Of a DNA stretch of 64,000 bases, positions 43,741 to 53,984 are shown piece after piece. The stretch comes from Macrotis lagotis (lineage: Eukaryota > Chordata > Mammalia > Peramelemorphia > Peramelidae). Location: NCBI RefSeq assembly GCF_037893015.1, contig NC_133658.1:60293818-60357817 (forward strand), written 5' to 3'. Numbering within the stretch: position 1 is the stretch's first letter; each line of letters opens with the position of its first letter. The notes under the pieces were generated by a model that worked only from the letters and a program-made list of their open reading frames with translations, was not told the DNA's origin and did no database searches. The position numbers were made by a program, and so were the translations under genes.

Positions 43741-44794
43741 CTTTTTAGGGGTAAATTAATTAAATATTTGACCAAATCTAACAGGCTACTGTTTAAGTTG
43801 ATAATTTTGTATAGTTGGTGAATGATGCCCTTGGCAGAAAAAAGGTTCCCCACCCCTGCTTTAGAGCAAAGCTGCCCAAGAAGAGCTAGAGAAGGGAACC
43901 TGGAGCAAGAGGACCCTCTGACTCTGTACTTTGTGACTAGGATTCCAGGGTAGGATGTCAAGCCATGGTGGCCCTTAGAAGAAGATTCTGACCTTGGAAT
44001 CTCTGATGCCTTCCTTCTAGGAGTGAGACTAGGCTATCATCCACCGCTGACAAGACTACTTCCTCCCTACCCAATGACAGTGGCACCAAGTCCTATTTGG
44101 TATAAAGATCTGCTTATCTCAATAATAGGATAAAAGGGAAGAAAGATAATAATCATTGTAGTATCTGTAGCAGAAGGTTCTTGTAAGGTTTCATTGGTAT
44201 ACAGGAAGAGCTTTGCATACTTGAGGCTAGAAATATCAGTTTATTATTCGGAGATCTAGGGCCAAATTTTGGCTTAAGTTAATGTCATGCTAGGGATTCT
44301 GCTTAAAGAGAGAATACAGTTTTCTCTGCCCTCTGGGGAGAAATGCTTACTCTAAAGACTGTCCCCCTTACCTGCTGCTCTGGAAAAAATTTATCATGGA
44401 GTTATCATGAAAGGACAGAGAGACTTTAGAATGCTGCCTATCAGAGCTGGAAAAGACCTTAGAACATTGACTCTCAAATGTGGAAGGAGTCTTCAGAATC
44501 AGCTCATCCAACCTTCTCATTGTCTCCCCCTGCCTTCCACTTTCCTTTCTTCCGAGTCAGAATTTGGCTCATAACCCTCAACTGTCTAATACCAATTGTC
44601 TCGATGTCACAGGACTCCACTTTAAAATACAATTTCAAAAATACATCGAGTTTAAAAGAGGAAACTGTCTGTGCTTACCATCTCTCAAATTAATCATTGC
44701 TATCAACTATTATCCATCTATCTTTCCTTTGTCTCCTGGAAAAATCCACGAAGTGTGGTGCTTGGAAGAAGAGAACTGCAGAATAAGATTAATA
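43741..44794. other. Unassigned, with an old repeat head
   Basis: 44390-44530 contains a CTATCAGAGCTGGAAAAG-type repeat head. No gene recognised. Confidence 0.5.
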
Positions 44795-45060
44795 ATAGCA
44801 TTATTGTTGTTATTATTATTATTATTATTATTAATCAGAATTTATAGAGCATTAAGATTTACAAAGTGCTTTATAAAACATCATGTTTTAAACTCACAAC
44901 AACACCCTTGGGAGGTAGGTGCTATTATTCCCACTTTGCTGATGAGGAAACTGAATCAAATACAGGTTATGGGAATTGCCTAGAATCACATAGCTAGTAA
45001 GTCTGTGAGACTGGATTTAAATTCAGGCCTTCCTGATGTCAGATCTCACCTGGTTGTCCA
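44795..45060 (-). mobile_element. MIR-like SINE with (ATT)n
   Basis: About ten ATT units, then AATTTATAGAGCATTAAGAT, AACAACACCCTTGGGAGG, CTGATGAGGAAACTGAATC, CACATAGCTAGTAAG, TTCAGGCCTTCCTGATG. Confidence 0.8.
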
Positions 45061-45469
45061 GGTCTGGAGATGCTGAAGTGGGGACTTCATAAGATCATCA
45101 GCAGAGAGCTAGAGGAAGGGTGGCTACCTTTTGATTGAGGTCTGGATGAGAAGTCAAGAGATTTGGATGTGAATATTAGAATGAGTCCAGATGCTCTTGG
45201 GGTGGTCCCTTTCCTTCTCTCCACCAGTGAATGCTATACTAAAGTATCTTCTTATAGGAGATTTGCCTGGGTCACTTCTCTTCCCTTCTACCTCTTAAAG
45301 CAGACAGAACCATCAAAAGCCAACATCTTCCAAAGTAGTATAGCCTGACTTTATTATGTGAAAGTTTGCAGGACTCTTTGAAGGTAATCTGACATTTCCT
45401 CTCCCAACTGTCCTATGAGGCAGGTATTATTATCATCATCAATACAATCTTCTGGGTCTCTCCCTTCCT

Positions 45470-46010
45470 GAAGTCTTTTCTCCCTGCCAGTCTATTTTCC
45501 ATTAAGCTGCCAAAAGGTTTCTTTTAAAGTGTATCTCCCTCCTCAGTTCAGTAAACTCCAATGGCTCCCTATTACCTGGATAAAACATTAAATCCTCTGT
45601 TTGACTTTTCAAATTCTTCACAATGTGACCTCTTCTTAATTTTCCAGTTCCACGTACTCCGTGAAACCTGGACATTGGTTTCCTGGATGATGCTCCATCT
45701 CCCAACATCGGGCCTTTCCCCTGGTTATCTCCAGTCCCTAGAATGCTCCTTCCTCACCTCTGCCTCTTAGCAACCTTGGCTTCTTCAAGACTCAGCTCAA
45801 ATCCCATCTTCTGCAAAAGGTCTCCTCCCTTCCCAGTCTTTTCCCTCATCTTTTCCTCTCCCCAATCCCTTCCCTCCCCAATTACTTTTTATCTACTCTG
45901 TTCATCTCTTGGATATACAACATTTTTACATGTTGTTCTCTCATTATATTGTTAACTTAGACATAGTATGATGACTGGCACAGAATAGGTTCTTAATAAA
46001 TGCTTGGGAT
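45470..46010 (+). mobile_element. L2 LINE 3' region
   Basis: AACTCCAATGGCTCCCTATT, TTCAAATTCTTCACAATG, CTAGAATGCTCCTTCCTCAC, TTCAAGACTCAGCTCAAATC, GGTTCTTAATAAATGCTTG. One of the longest L2 pieces here. Confidence 0.75.
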
Positions 46011-46261
46011 TTTTACAGATGAAGAAACCAAGGATGAGAGAGGTTAAATGACTTACCCAAGGTCCTACAACTAATAACTATCAGAGGCAAGATGCAATGC
46101 TGTAATCATGGGCAATGAGACAATAAGATGGGAGCAGGTAAATTAGAAGTGCTTATAAAGCATTGGTAAATAAGGGCAGCAGCAAAAGAGACTGTACCTC
46201 AGAGGAGAGTCTACTTACAGTAGGCTGGCAATCAATTCCATGTTTCCCTTGGTCTAGACCT

Positions 46262-46516
46262 GTGATTGTTGTTGAGTGATTTCAGTCACATCTGACTCTA
46301 TATGACTTTTTGAAATTTTCTTGGCAAAGATACTGGAGTGGTTTGTCATTTCCTTCTCCAGCTCATTTTACAGATGAGGAAACTGAGGTAAAGAGGAAGA
46401 AGTGACTTGCCCAGGGTCAAATAGCTCATATGTGAGTGAGGTCTGATTTGAACCCATGACGATGAATCTTCCTGATTCCAAGTCCAGTGCTCCATTCACT
46501 GTGCCACCTAATTGCT
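46262..46516 (-). mobile_element. BovB-tailed tRNA SINE, minus strand, half of an inverted pair
   Basis: Reverse tail (TTGTTGAGTGATTTCAGTC, ATATGACTTTTTGAAATTT, GGTTTGTCATTTCCTTCTCC) to reverse head (TTCACTGTGCCACCTAATTG). Confidence 0.85.
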
Positions 46517-46712
46517 CTAGAGAGTCAGGAAGATCTGAGTTCAGATCTGATCTCATGCACTAATGGTGTGTTCCTGGGCAAGTCACTTCATCCTGTTTGT
46601 CTCACCTGTAAAATGAGCAGGAAAAAAGAAATGGCAAAGCACTCCAGCATCTTTGCCAAGAAAAACTCAAATGGTATCATGAAGAGTCAGACATGACTGA
46701 AGCAACTGAACA
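46517..46712 (+). mobile_element. BovB-tailed tRNA SINE, plus strand, head-to-head with the previous copy
   Basis: Head (GAGAGTCAGGAAGATCTGAG), GGCAAGTCACTTCATCCTG, GGCAAAGCACTCCAGCATC, GAAGAGTCAGACATGACTG and a CAACTGAACAACGACAG end. Starts directly where the minus-strand copy stops. Confidence 0.85.
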
Positions 46713-46748
46713 ACGACAGATCTGTGATTTCATTGAAATTATGAGATT

Positions 46749-46897
46749 GGGGCGGCTAGGTGGTGCAGTGGATAAAGCACCAGCCCTGTAGTCAGGTTGG
46801 GTTCAAATCCGGTCTCAGACACTTAATAATGACCTAGCTGTGTGGCCTTGGGCAAGCCACTTAACCCCATTTGCCTTGCAAAAACCTAAAAAAAAAA
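46749..46897 (+). mobile_element. Short poly(A) tRNA-derived SINE
   Basis: GGGGCGGCTAGGTGGTGC to TTGCAAAAACC plus poly(A). Target duplication AAATTATGAGAT. Confidence 0.93.
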
Positions 46898-48413
46898 AAT
46901 TATGAGATCCCTGATGAAAGAGCTCCCTCTACCAAGGCTGATGAGCAATTGTATTAAGAATTACTCTTCAAGACTAATTAATTTGCCCAGTGTCCCACAA
47001 CCAGTACATGTCAAAGATGGGAATTAAACCTGGGTTTTTCTGAACCTGAGACTAGTTTTCTAGGCACCACTCCACATTGTCTCACTATAAATTCAATCCA
47101 ATTATAATTATCAAGGATCCACTAAATGCAGAGCACCATGATGTTTATAAGATTAAGGGCCAGTCAATGCTCAGAGGCCAGGCAGCCAGGACAGTGGTCT
47201 GAGTAAATCCCTGGGAATCAGTTTACTGATCTGTAAGGTAAGGAAGACAAATGAGATGCTCTGTAAGGTCCCTTCCAGATCTAAGTCATTGGTCCCATGA
47301 TCATAACTGAAGGCATTGTGAGACACAAAAGGAAACTCTACATTTTCATGACAATAAGAAGAGAAGTTAAAAAGATCAGCATCTCAGTATGGGAATAGGG
47401 TAGGGTGGGGAGCAGAAAGAAAAAAACCAAATGCTTCCAAATACCCCACTGCAAAATCCTGCCTCTCTCACGAGGACATAATGTTGGAAATTCAGAACAG
47501 GTTGAAGGAGAGTGGTGAGATATAATAGAAAGGTTTTTGGAATTGAAATCATAAAACCTGAATTTAGAACATTGCTCTCTTAGGACCTCTGTAACCAAGG
47601 CTGACTTAATGTCTCTTGGCCTCAGTTTCCTTATCTGTGAAGTTCAGGACAGGTCTCTAAGGTTGCTTTCAGCTCTAAAGTCTGTGGTTTGTCACATGGG
47701 ATCAGAGTCCTGGGTTCTAGTCACAGTTAGTTACATCTGTCACCATCTTACTGATTCTGTGACCTTGAATAAACCTCATCTCTAAAATAAAGCCGATGAT
47801 CATAAATCATGGGCCCGACAGCCGGGGACCGGACCAGATCATCTCTCCAAGGCCCTTCCAGTGCTAAGATCTGTGTGCTTCACCCAAGTCGGCCATAAGT
47901 CAGGCAAAACTGAAGGAGAAGAAAAGTTATTTCTGTAGCTTCGCAAAAGCACACAGTCATGCTACAATTAGTCAAAGTTACCAGAAAGAACTCTGGGTAT
48001 GAAAAGTGACAGCTGGCTGTCTGCTAGCATTACTGCGTCACAGAATGGTGAAGCCAGAAGGGATCAGAGAGGTCAGCCAGTCCCTGCTTCCCCCTGGTCT
48101 CCTCTGCTCCCCCCTCTATCAAGGCAGCACCAACTTTGAGAGGTGGGAGAGATCTTGGACATGGCCTCGTCCATCCCTTACTTGAACAGTGGTTCTTCAT
48201 ACAGCATCTCTAATGGGAAGTGTGTGAAGAACTCCCTCCCATGATGGAGAGTCCCCTCGCTACCTCCACAGGCAGCCCATCCATCTCATCATTAGGGAAA
48301 TTTCCTGACATCAAGTTTGAATCTTTCTCTGCAATTTCCATCTGGGACTCCTAGTTCTGGGATTAAGCAAAGCAAGTCAAACTTCTTTTTTCACATGAAC
48401 ACCTTTCAAAGAT

Positions 48414-48414
<1 letters not shown>
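46898..48414. other. Upstream KCNG4 flank with MIR scraps
   Basis: MIR/SINE pieces at about 46960-47090, 47600-47700 (CTCAGTTTCCTTATCTGTG), 47735-47880 and 48040-48100 (CACAGAATGGTGAAGCCAG). 47800-48300 is slightly GC-richer but not a CpG island. No exon recognised. Confidence 0.45.
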
Positions 48415-48457
<43 letters not shown>

Positions 48458-48640
48458 TCTCTCTCTTCCTCCTCCTCCTCCTCCTCCTCCTCCTCCTCCT
48501 CCTCCTCCTCCTCCTCCTCCTCCTTCTTCTTCTTCTTCTTCTTCTTCTCTCCTCTCTCTCCCTTCCCCTTTGACTGTTTCTTTTTTCTCTCTTTCTCTCT
48601 GTCTCTGTCTCTCTCACATACACACAGACACACACAGACA

Positions 48641-48689
<49 letters not shown>
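48415..48689. repeat. Compound (CT)n (TCC)n (TTC)n (CA)n microsatellite
   Basis: (CT)n from 48415, (TCC)n about 48467-48521, (TTC)n to about 48547, CT-rich to 48615, then (CA)n 48620-48689. One strand is nearly pure pyrimidine for ~200 bp. Long open frames across it are low-complexity artefacts. Confidence 0.95.
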
Positions 48690-48692
<3 letters not shown>

Positions 48693-48889
48693 TTTTCTCT
48701 TCCTAAACTAAACAATCCTCCCCCCAAACTCAGCATATTCCACCTCCCGGTTTCCGTCAAGATTCCGTTTCCGTCAAGATTCCGTTCTAATTTCCCCTTC
48801 TGCAGGAGACATTTCCCAGTGCCACCAGCTGCTGGGGCCTTCCCTCTGAGATTATCTTCCATCTCCTCTGTCTAGATTTTCTATAGACA

Positions 48890-49025
48890 TAGTTACTTGC
48901 TGTCTCCCCTATTAGAATGTGGGTTCCATAAGTGGACATTTTGGCTCTGCCTTTTTTTGTGTCTCCAGTGTTAACATAGTGTCTGGTATATGGAGTATAT
49001 ATTGAATAAATGCTTGTTGATTAAA
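48890..49025 (+). mobile_element. L2 LINE 3' end
   Basis: TAGAATGTGGGTTCCATAAG, TGTCTCCAGTGTTAACATAG, TTGAATAAATGCTTGTTGAT. Confidence 0.65.
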
Positions 49026-49386
49026 TAGTCCCAGCAATTTCACTGGGTCCTAGGATGGCACAGTTGCTTGCAAGAAGGAGGAAAGTGAGGCCAAGAGAGC
49101 AGAAGTGACTTCCCCAAGGTCACAGAATGAGTTAATGGCAAAACTTGGACTAGAACCCAGGGCTCCTGAATCCTGATCCAACCCTCTTCCCCCAGCACCT
49201 GCCACGTATAATGCTTGCAAATTATTATTGTAACTTTAAGTTCCTCTCTTTTTGGCCAAGGAGGGGAGGGCATTTCTCTGCTCTCCTGTCTGGCAGTTGG
49301 CATTGCTGCTGCTGCTGGGTGGTTGGATGGCTGATGGAGAGATTATTCCTAAGCTCTTCCCATTCTCTCCCCCCCTCGCCTGCCAG

Positions 49387-49745
49387 GACCACACTGACTG
49401 TCCCTCCGGGAGTCAGAGCTGAGTGAGGAAGCAGGGCAGGTTCTGCCAGCTCTCTGAGCTAGGAAGCCCAGGCAGCTGGTCCCCTCCCAGAAAGGGGGCA
49501 TTTGCAAGTACCTTTGCAAGCCCAGGGCTTTCTGAGGCACAAAATGAATGGACTTCTCCTCCCTGGAAGAACCAAGACAAAGCAGAGAGACTGAAACTTA
49601 ACTGCCCCCAAACCAGCTTTTCTTCCCCTCTCTTCCTTCCCTCTTCACTACATCCCTGAATGTCTATTTCCTGAGAAACAGGAATGTACTGTCTTCTCAG
49701 GGAGGCGGCTGAGCACCTGGAAACAATCCCCCCCACCTCAGGATG
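49387..49745 (+). other. KCNG4: Candidate non-coding 5' exon of KCNG4
   Basis: A ~360-bp repeat-free, GC-richer segment lies 3.0 kb upstream of the coding exon. It follows a strong acceptor-like pyrimidine tract ending CTGCCAG at 49386 and stops at a consensus donor (GGATG then GTAAGTC, GT at 49746-49747). KCNG4 is known to begin with a non-coding 5' exon in human, which fits. The transcription start could instead lie near 49280-49390 without an upstream acceptor. No transcript evidence is available, so this is inference. Confidence 0.4.
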
Positions 49746-52101
49746 GTAAGTCAAACTTTGGGGGAAGTTGCTGTTTGCCCTTAAGGATGGCATGAAGGAC
49801 TGAGGGGGTTGACTTAGCCAAACAAGTATTTAAAAATCAATGGTAAGGGAATATTATTCCTAATGCTCACTTTTTCCAGATGTTCAAAAGGTAACAACAG
49901 TTAGCTTTGCTTGCTCAATTTGGGGTGGGGGTGGAGGGCGGGGGGCACAAAGAAGGATGCCAATAAGTGGAGACTGAATTTCCAAGCAGGGCTTTTGTAG
50001 GGAATGAATGATGGCAGGAGCCCTAGCTGATGAGTCAGGGGCCAGGATTCTACTGGGGGGGGTTCTGCTGCTAATTTACTGCATAGCCTTGGGAGAGTCG
50101 CTTTGGACTTTAATTCCCTCCTTTGTATAGTGAAGGGGATAGATCAGCTCTAGGGCTCTGAGGTCCTTTCTAGCTCTTCTGTTCTGCAGGGGAACACACT
50201 CATATAAGTGTGGTTCACCTGCATTTAGTTCTTGGCCATAAAATATGGATGTGGTGATAAAAGCAGAGTATTGGGAGAAAATGTGTAATGTGTAAGCATG
50301 AAATACAAGGGCCAGAATCAAGCTGCTCCATGTCAACCAGAGAGCCAGCTGATGTGGGAAAAGAGGGGAACTTTTATCTCTCTTCCAAAGGCTACAGAGT
50401 TTCTTCTTCTATTGAGGCGCATTTTGGATCCTGAGTTGTGGGCAGTTTTACAAATGATGCCAGCTTGGAAGGACTATCCCATAACGTGGTCACAGGGCTC
50501 CTGAGATTGTGTATAAAACAGAAAACAAAGCTGCATGCTGAATAATAATGTAATGCACTCATACTGAGTCAACAAGGTAAAAGCATAGCTGGAAGGGACG
50601 GGAGAGATCATCTAACTCAGTCCATCAAACAGTCCCAAAAAAAACATTCATTAAACTTCCAATTTTGTGCTAAGCAAGGGTGATCCCTTTTCATTTTATA
50701 AAGGAAGAAACTGAGGCCCAGAGACAGGGTGACCTATCCAAGGTCACGTGGCTAGGGGTTAGCAGAGATGGGTAGCATTTAAAGGAAGACGAGATGAAAG
50801 TAGTCACAAAGGAAGGTGCTGACCCCACTAACAAAGTTAACAAGGTATTCAAATTTGAGTTCCCTAAATGCCCTTTTCAGCTGATAGTGATGTTACAATG
50901 GTAAGAGCCATAGGACCTGGGGATCAGCTAGAAGGAACCTTAATAATCACATCTAGTCCCTTCATTGACAGTTGAGGAAACTGAGGCCCAGAAGGGTTCA
51001 GTGATTTGCCTAAGCTCAAAGGGAGAGAAACTGGCAGAGTCTGGATTTCAAGCCTAGATCTAATTATTCCAAACTCAAGTGTTTTCCTCCTACTCTGTAT
51101 TCCACCCACCTAGAATGTCCTCCCCCATTCTCTTTGTTGCTCTGTATCTTTCCTATCCCTTTAGGGCCCCCAGATCAAGTCCAAATTCTTTTCTTAAAAA
51201 ATCCTCCCTAAAATCACCAGCCCAAAGATGTACCACCCTTCTCTATAGCATCTTTTAGCATAGGAGCCTAGAGTATTCAGGATGGAAAGGGCCTTGAAAT
51301 ATAGAATGTTGGCACTGGGATAAGACTTTAGAATTTAAAATATCAGACCTAGAAAATCCCCAAGTTACAAAGGAGGGGACTGAGGTCCACAGAGGTCAAG
51401 AGACTTGCTTGAGGTCACACAGGATTTGAGGTGATTACAAAAAACTCCAAATGCAGGGCTCTTTCCAAAGAGACCTTAGAGAACATGATGCCCAACGCTG
51501 CCCTTCTCCCCTCAATATCACTGAAGAGGAAATTTAGAACAAGAGGGTGTGGAGATGGATGGAAAGCAAGGACAGATCTAGGTATATTTTGTTCAGAGCC
51601 ATTGAAGAGTGTTAATTGTGACTTTTGCATAAAATCACAAGGCTCACTTTTCCTGCTGTCTAGGAATCATAAGGTCATGGCAGCTAGAAGGGACCCTAGA
51701 AGTCATAAAGTCTAACTCATTCCTTTTACAGATGAGAAACTGATACTCAGAGAGATTGAATAATTTGTCCAAGGTCACACAACTAAATAGAAAAAGGACC
51801 AGGATTTGGGAGGGTACAAAGAGTACAAAGAGAACCTGAGTTTAAATTCTGACTCTATTCTTTCTACCTGTGTGGTCTTGGCTAAGTCACTTAGCCATGT
51901 CTAGGCCTCAGTTTCCTTATCTGTAAAATGAAAGGTTTTGGATTAGATGATCTCTGAGGTTCCTTTCAGTTCTGGATCTATGATCCTGGAAAGTCAGTCT
52001 TTCTGACATCTCAGTTTCCTCTTGTTAAAATAAGGAAGAGGTAGACTATATGCCTCTTAAGGTCTCTTCTAACTCCAAATATAAAACTATAGTCTTAGGC
52101 A
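49746..52101 (+). other. Putative KCNG4 intron 1 with old MIR-type repeats
   Basis: Diverged MIR-type repeats at about 50045-50170, 50585-50780, 50905-51080 (AGGAAACTGAGGCCCAG), 51275-51430, 51655-51800 and 51820-52080 (CAGTTTCCTTATCTGTAAAA). No coding exon seen. Confidence 0.5.
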
Positions 52102-52700
52102 ATGTTGTCCAAACATAATTCATCCTCTTTCTTTCTCTCTCTCCCTTTCTTCTCTCCTTATATCCCTCCCTTTCTCTTTCCTCTTACTCTCTCCCCCTTC
52201 TCCCCTTCTTTCTCTTTCCCCCCTCCTCTTTCTCTTTCTACCCCCTTCTCTTTCCTCTCTTTTTCTACCCTCTCTCTCTTTCACTCTCTCCTTTCTCTTT
52301 CACTCTTTCCCTCCTCTCCTCTTTCTCTTTCTACCCCCATATCTGTCTCTGCCCCTCTCTTTCCTCTCTCTCTTTCACTTCCCCCTCTCCCCATATATCT
52401 GTCTCTTCCCCTTCTTTCCTCTTTTTTCTTTTTCTACCTCTCTTCCACACTTTCCTCTCTCCTCTTTCTTCCCCCATATATCTGTCTCTACCTCTCTCTT
52501 TCTCTTTCACTCTCTATTCTTCTCTCTCCCTTTCTTTTTCAATCTGTAACTCTCTCCTCCCCCCCTGCCTTTCTCTTTCACTCCCTTTTCTCCTTCATTG
52601 TCTCTCCTTCCCCACCCCCTGCTCCCTTTCTCTTTCCCTCTCTTTTTATACCATCCCCTCCTACTCTCTTTCACTCTGTCTTCCACTTTGGTTTTCCCCA
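52102..52700 (+). repeat. ~600-bp polypyrimidine tract
   Basis: Nearly uninterrupted C/T with CTTTCTCTTTC, CTCTCTC and CCCATATATCTGTCTC-type recurring units. It ends 13 bases before the KCNG4 coding-exon acceptor. The open frame through it (Leu/Ser/Pro only) is a composition artefact. Confidence 0.95.
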
Positions 52701-52708
52701 CTTTGGTC

Positions 52709-52714
52709 CACAGA
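52709..52714 (+). other. KCNG4: 3' splice site of the KCNG4 coding exon
   Basis: GGTCCACAG ends at 52713 after a very long pyrimidine tract, and the exon begins ACCAAGC. It is the nearest AG upstream of the start codon with a proper pyrimidine context. Confidence 0.7.
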
Positions 52715-52765
52715 CCAAGCTACTGTAAATCCAGCTGTCGTGGCTCCCTACATTGACCCTCCGAG

Positions 52766-53512
52766 ATGCCGATGCTTTCCAGAGGTGGAGGCAGCAAAGG
52801 TGACCACCGCTATGCTTCCTGTAGCACCCTGGGACAGGTCTCATCCAGTCCAGTCCGAGCTTCTTCCATCAAAGGACTTTACTACCAAAGGGCCCGGAAA
52901 GTCATCCATCCAGACCAGTTCCTCACAGTAGATCTTAAGAGGGAGATCATCGTCAACGTTGGTGGCAACAAGTACCTTCTCCCCTGGAGTACCTTGGACG
53001 AGTTCCCCCTGACTCGACTGAGCAGGTTGAAATTCTGCAGGAACCACGAGGAGATCGCTGAGATCTGTGATGACTATGACGAAGACAGCCAGGAGTTTTT
53101 CTTCGATAGGAGCCCCAGTGCTTTTGGGATGATTGTCAGCTTTCTGGCTGCCGGGAAGCTGGTACTTTTAAGGGAGATGTGTGCCCTGTCTTTTAAGGAG
53201 GAGCTGAGGTACTGGGGGGTCGAGGAATCCAACCTCGAAAAATGCTGTTTGAGAAAGCTTAGGCAGAAACTGGACGAGCTGGCCGAGGTACAGAAGGAAG
53301 AGGAGCTGCACAGGCAGAAGGAGGCCACGGGTGTCTCCACCGAGGATACTCGCTGGGGCCTCTTCATGAGTCACCTTCGGGATATGGTGGAAAACCCCCA
53401 ATCGGGGCTTCCAGGGAAGGTCTTTGCCTGCCTCTCTGTCCTCTTTGTGGCCACCACAGCCATAAGCCTCTGTGTCAGCACAATGCCAGACCTCAGGGCT
53501 GAAGAAGACAGG
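52766..53512 (+). CDS. KCNG4: KCNG4 (Kv6.4) first coding exon: N-terminus, T1 domain and S1
   Basis: Encodes residues 1-249 of the Kv6.4 modifier alpha subunit. Kv6 proteins form no channels alone but co-assemble with Kv2 subunits in the plasma membrane and shift their gating. Residues 1-55 are a variable N-terminus (SSIKGLYYQRARKV resembles human Kv6.4, from memory). Residues about 59-165 form the T1/BTB domain, with VNVGGNKYLLPWSTLDEFPL, DDYDEDSQEFFFDRSPSAFG and LREMCALSFKEELRYWG. Cys139, Cys160 and Cys161 match the CX20CC zinc motif, but the upstream His position (133) is Val. Residues 166-205 are a charged linker, and 214-239 the S1 segment (LPGKVFACLSVLFVATTAIS). The start is the first ATG after an in-frame TGA at 52754 and gives the MPM- opening of human KCNG4. 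The exon ends AGG then GTAAGT at 53513, phase 0. S2-S6 lie beyond the window. Confidence 0.95.
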
Positions 53513-53518
53513 GTAAGT
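53513..53518 (+). other. KCNG4: 5' splice donor after KCNG4 coding exon 1
   Basis: AGG/GTAAGT is a near-perfect donor. Reading past it adds 15 unrelated residues to a stop at 53560. The human protein continues from this junction with a GECSRKC-type sequence (from memory), which is not found in the remaining 10.4 kb. Confidence 0.9.
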
Positions 53519-53705
53519 CCCCATCACCTCTCAATCCACAAATGTTTTATGTCTCGTTGATATGATAGGTTTGTTTGTCACACGAGGGTGGGTGATCAGA
53601 GAAGATTTGCTTCATTTAGTTGAAACAACAATTTCAAACAATCCAAATGAGAATCTCAGATAATCATTTCCCTGGACGTATTATATATTAGTTACTGTGA
53701 GGTAT

Positions 53706-53975
53706 ATTGTTGTTTGACCTTAGTTCTTGAAGAGAACCATGATATCAGGGAGGTGATGCCGAGACATGAAAGGGAGCTGGATTTTAGGGAGGGAGCCCTA
53801 TGCAAAGTTGTCAGTCTTATTTTTTTCTCCAGATCCATCTGGGTCCAGTGACCAGAAATGGATCAGGATGCCTGGAGATGGCCCCAGATGTAGTAGGAGA
53901 CCATGGCCTTTTTAAGTTAAAGACTTTATCAGGTCTCAGTTTGACTGAGGCAATGTCCATTATTACTGAGAGGTA
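53706..53975 (-). mobile_element. RTE 3'-end repeat, minus strand
   Basis: TTGAAGAGAACCATGATATC, GGGAGGTGATGCCGAGACAT, GAGCTGGATTTTAGGGAGG, GACCAGAAATGGATCAGG, AGGTCTCAGTTTGACTGAGG. Same extended form as at 20312-20640. Confidence 0.7.
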
Positions 53976-53984
53976 AATAGAGAA

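Noticed and set aside
48363-48875. Open frames of Cys-Val, Arg or Glu repeats
   Set aside because: Products of (CA)n, (TCC)n and (CT)n microsatellites.
52102-52728. Long Leu/Ser/Pro-rich open frame of 208 codons
   Set aside because: It is the translation of a polypyrimidine tract; no complex residues, no start context, and it overlaps an intron-exon boundary.
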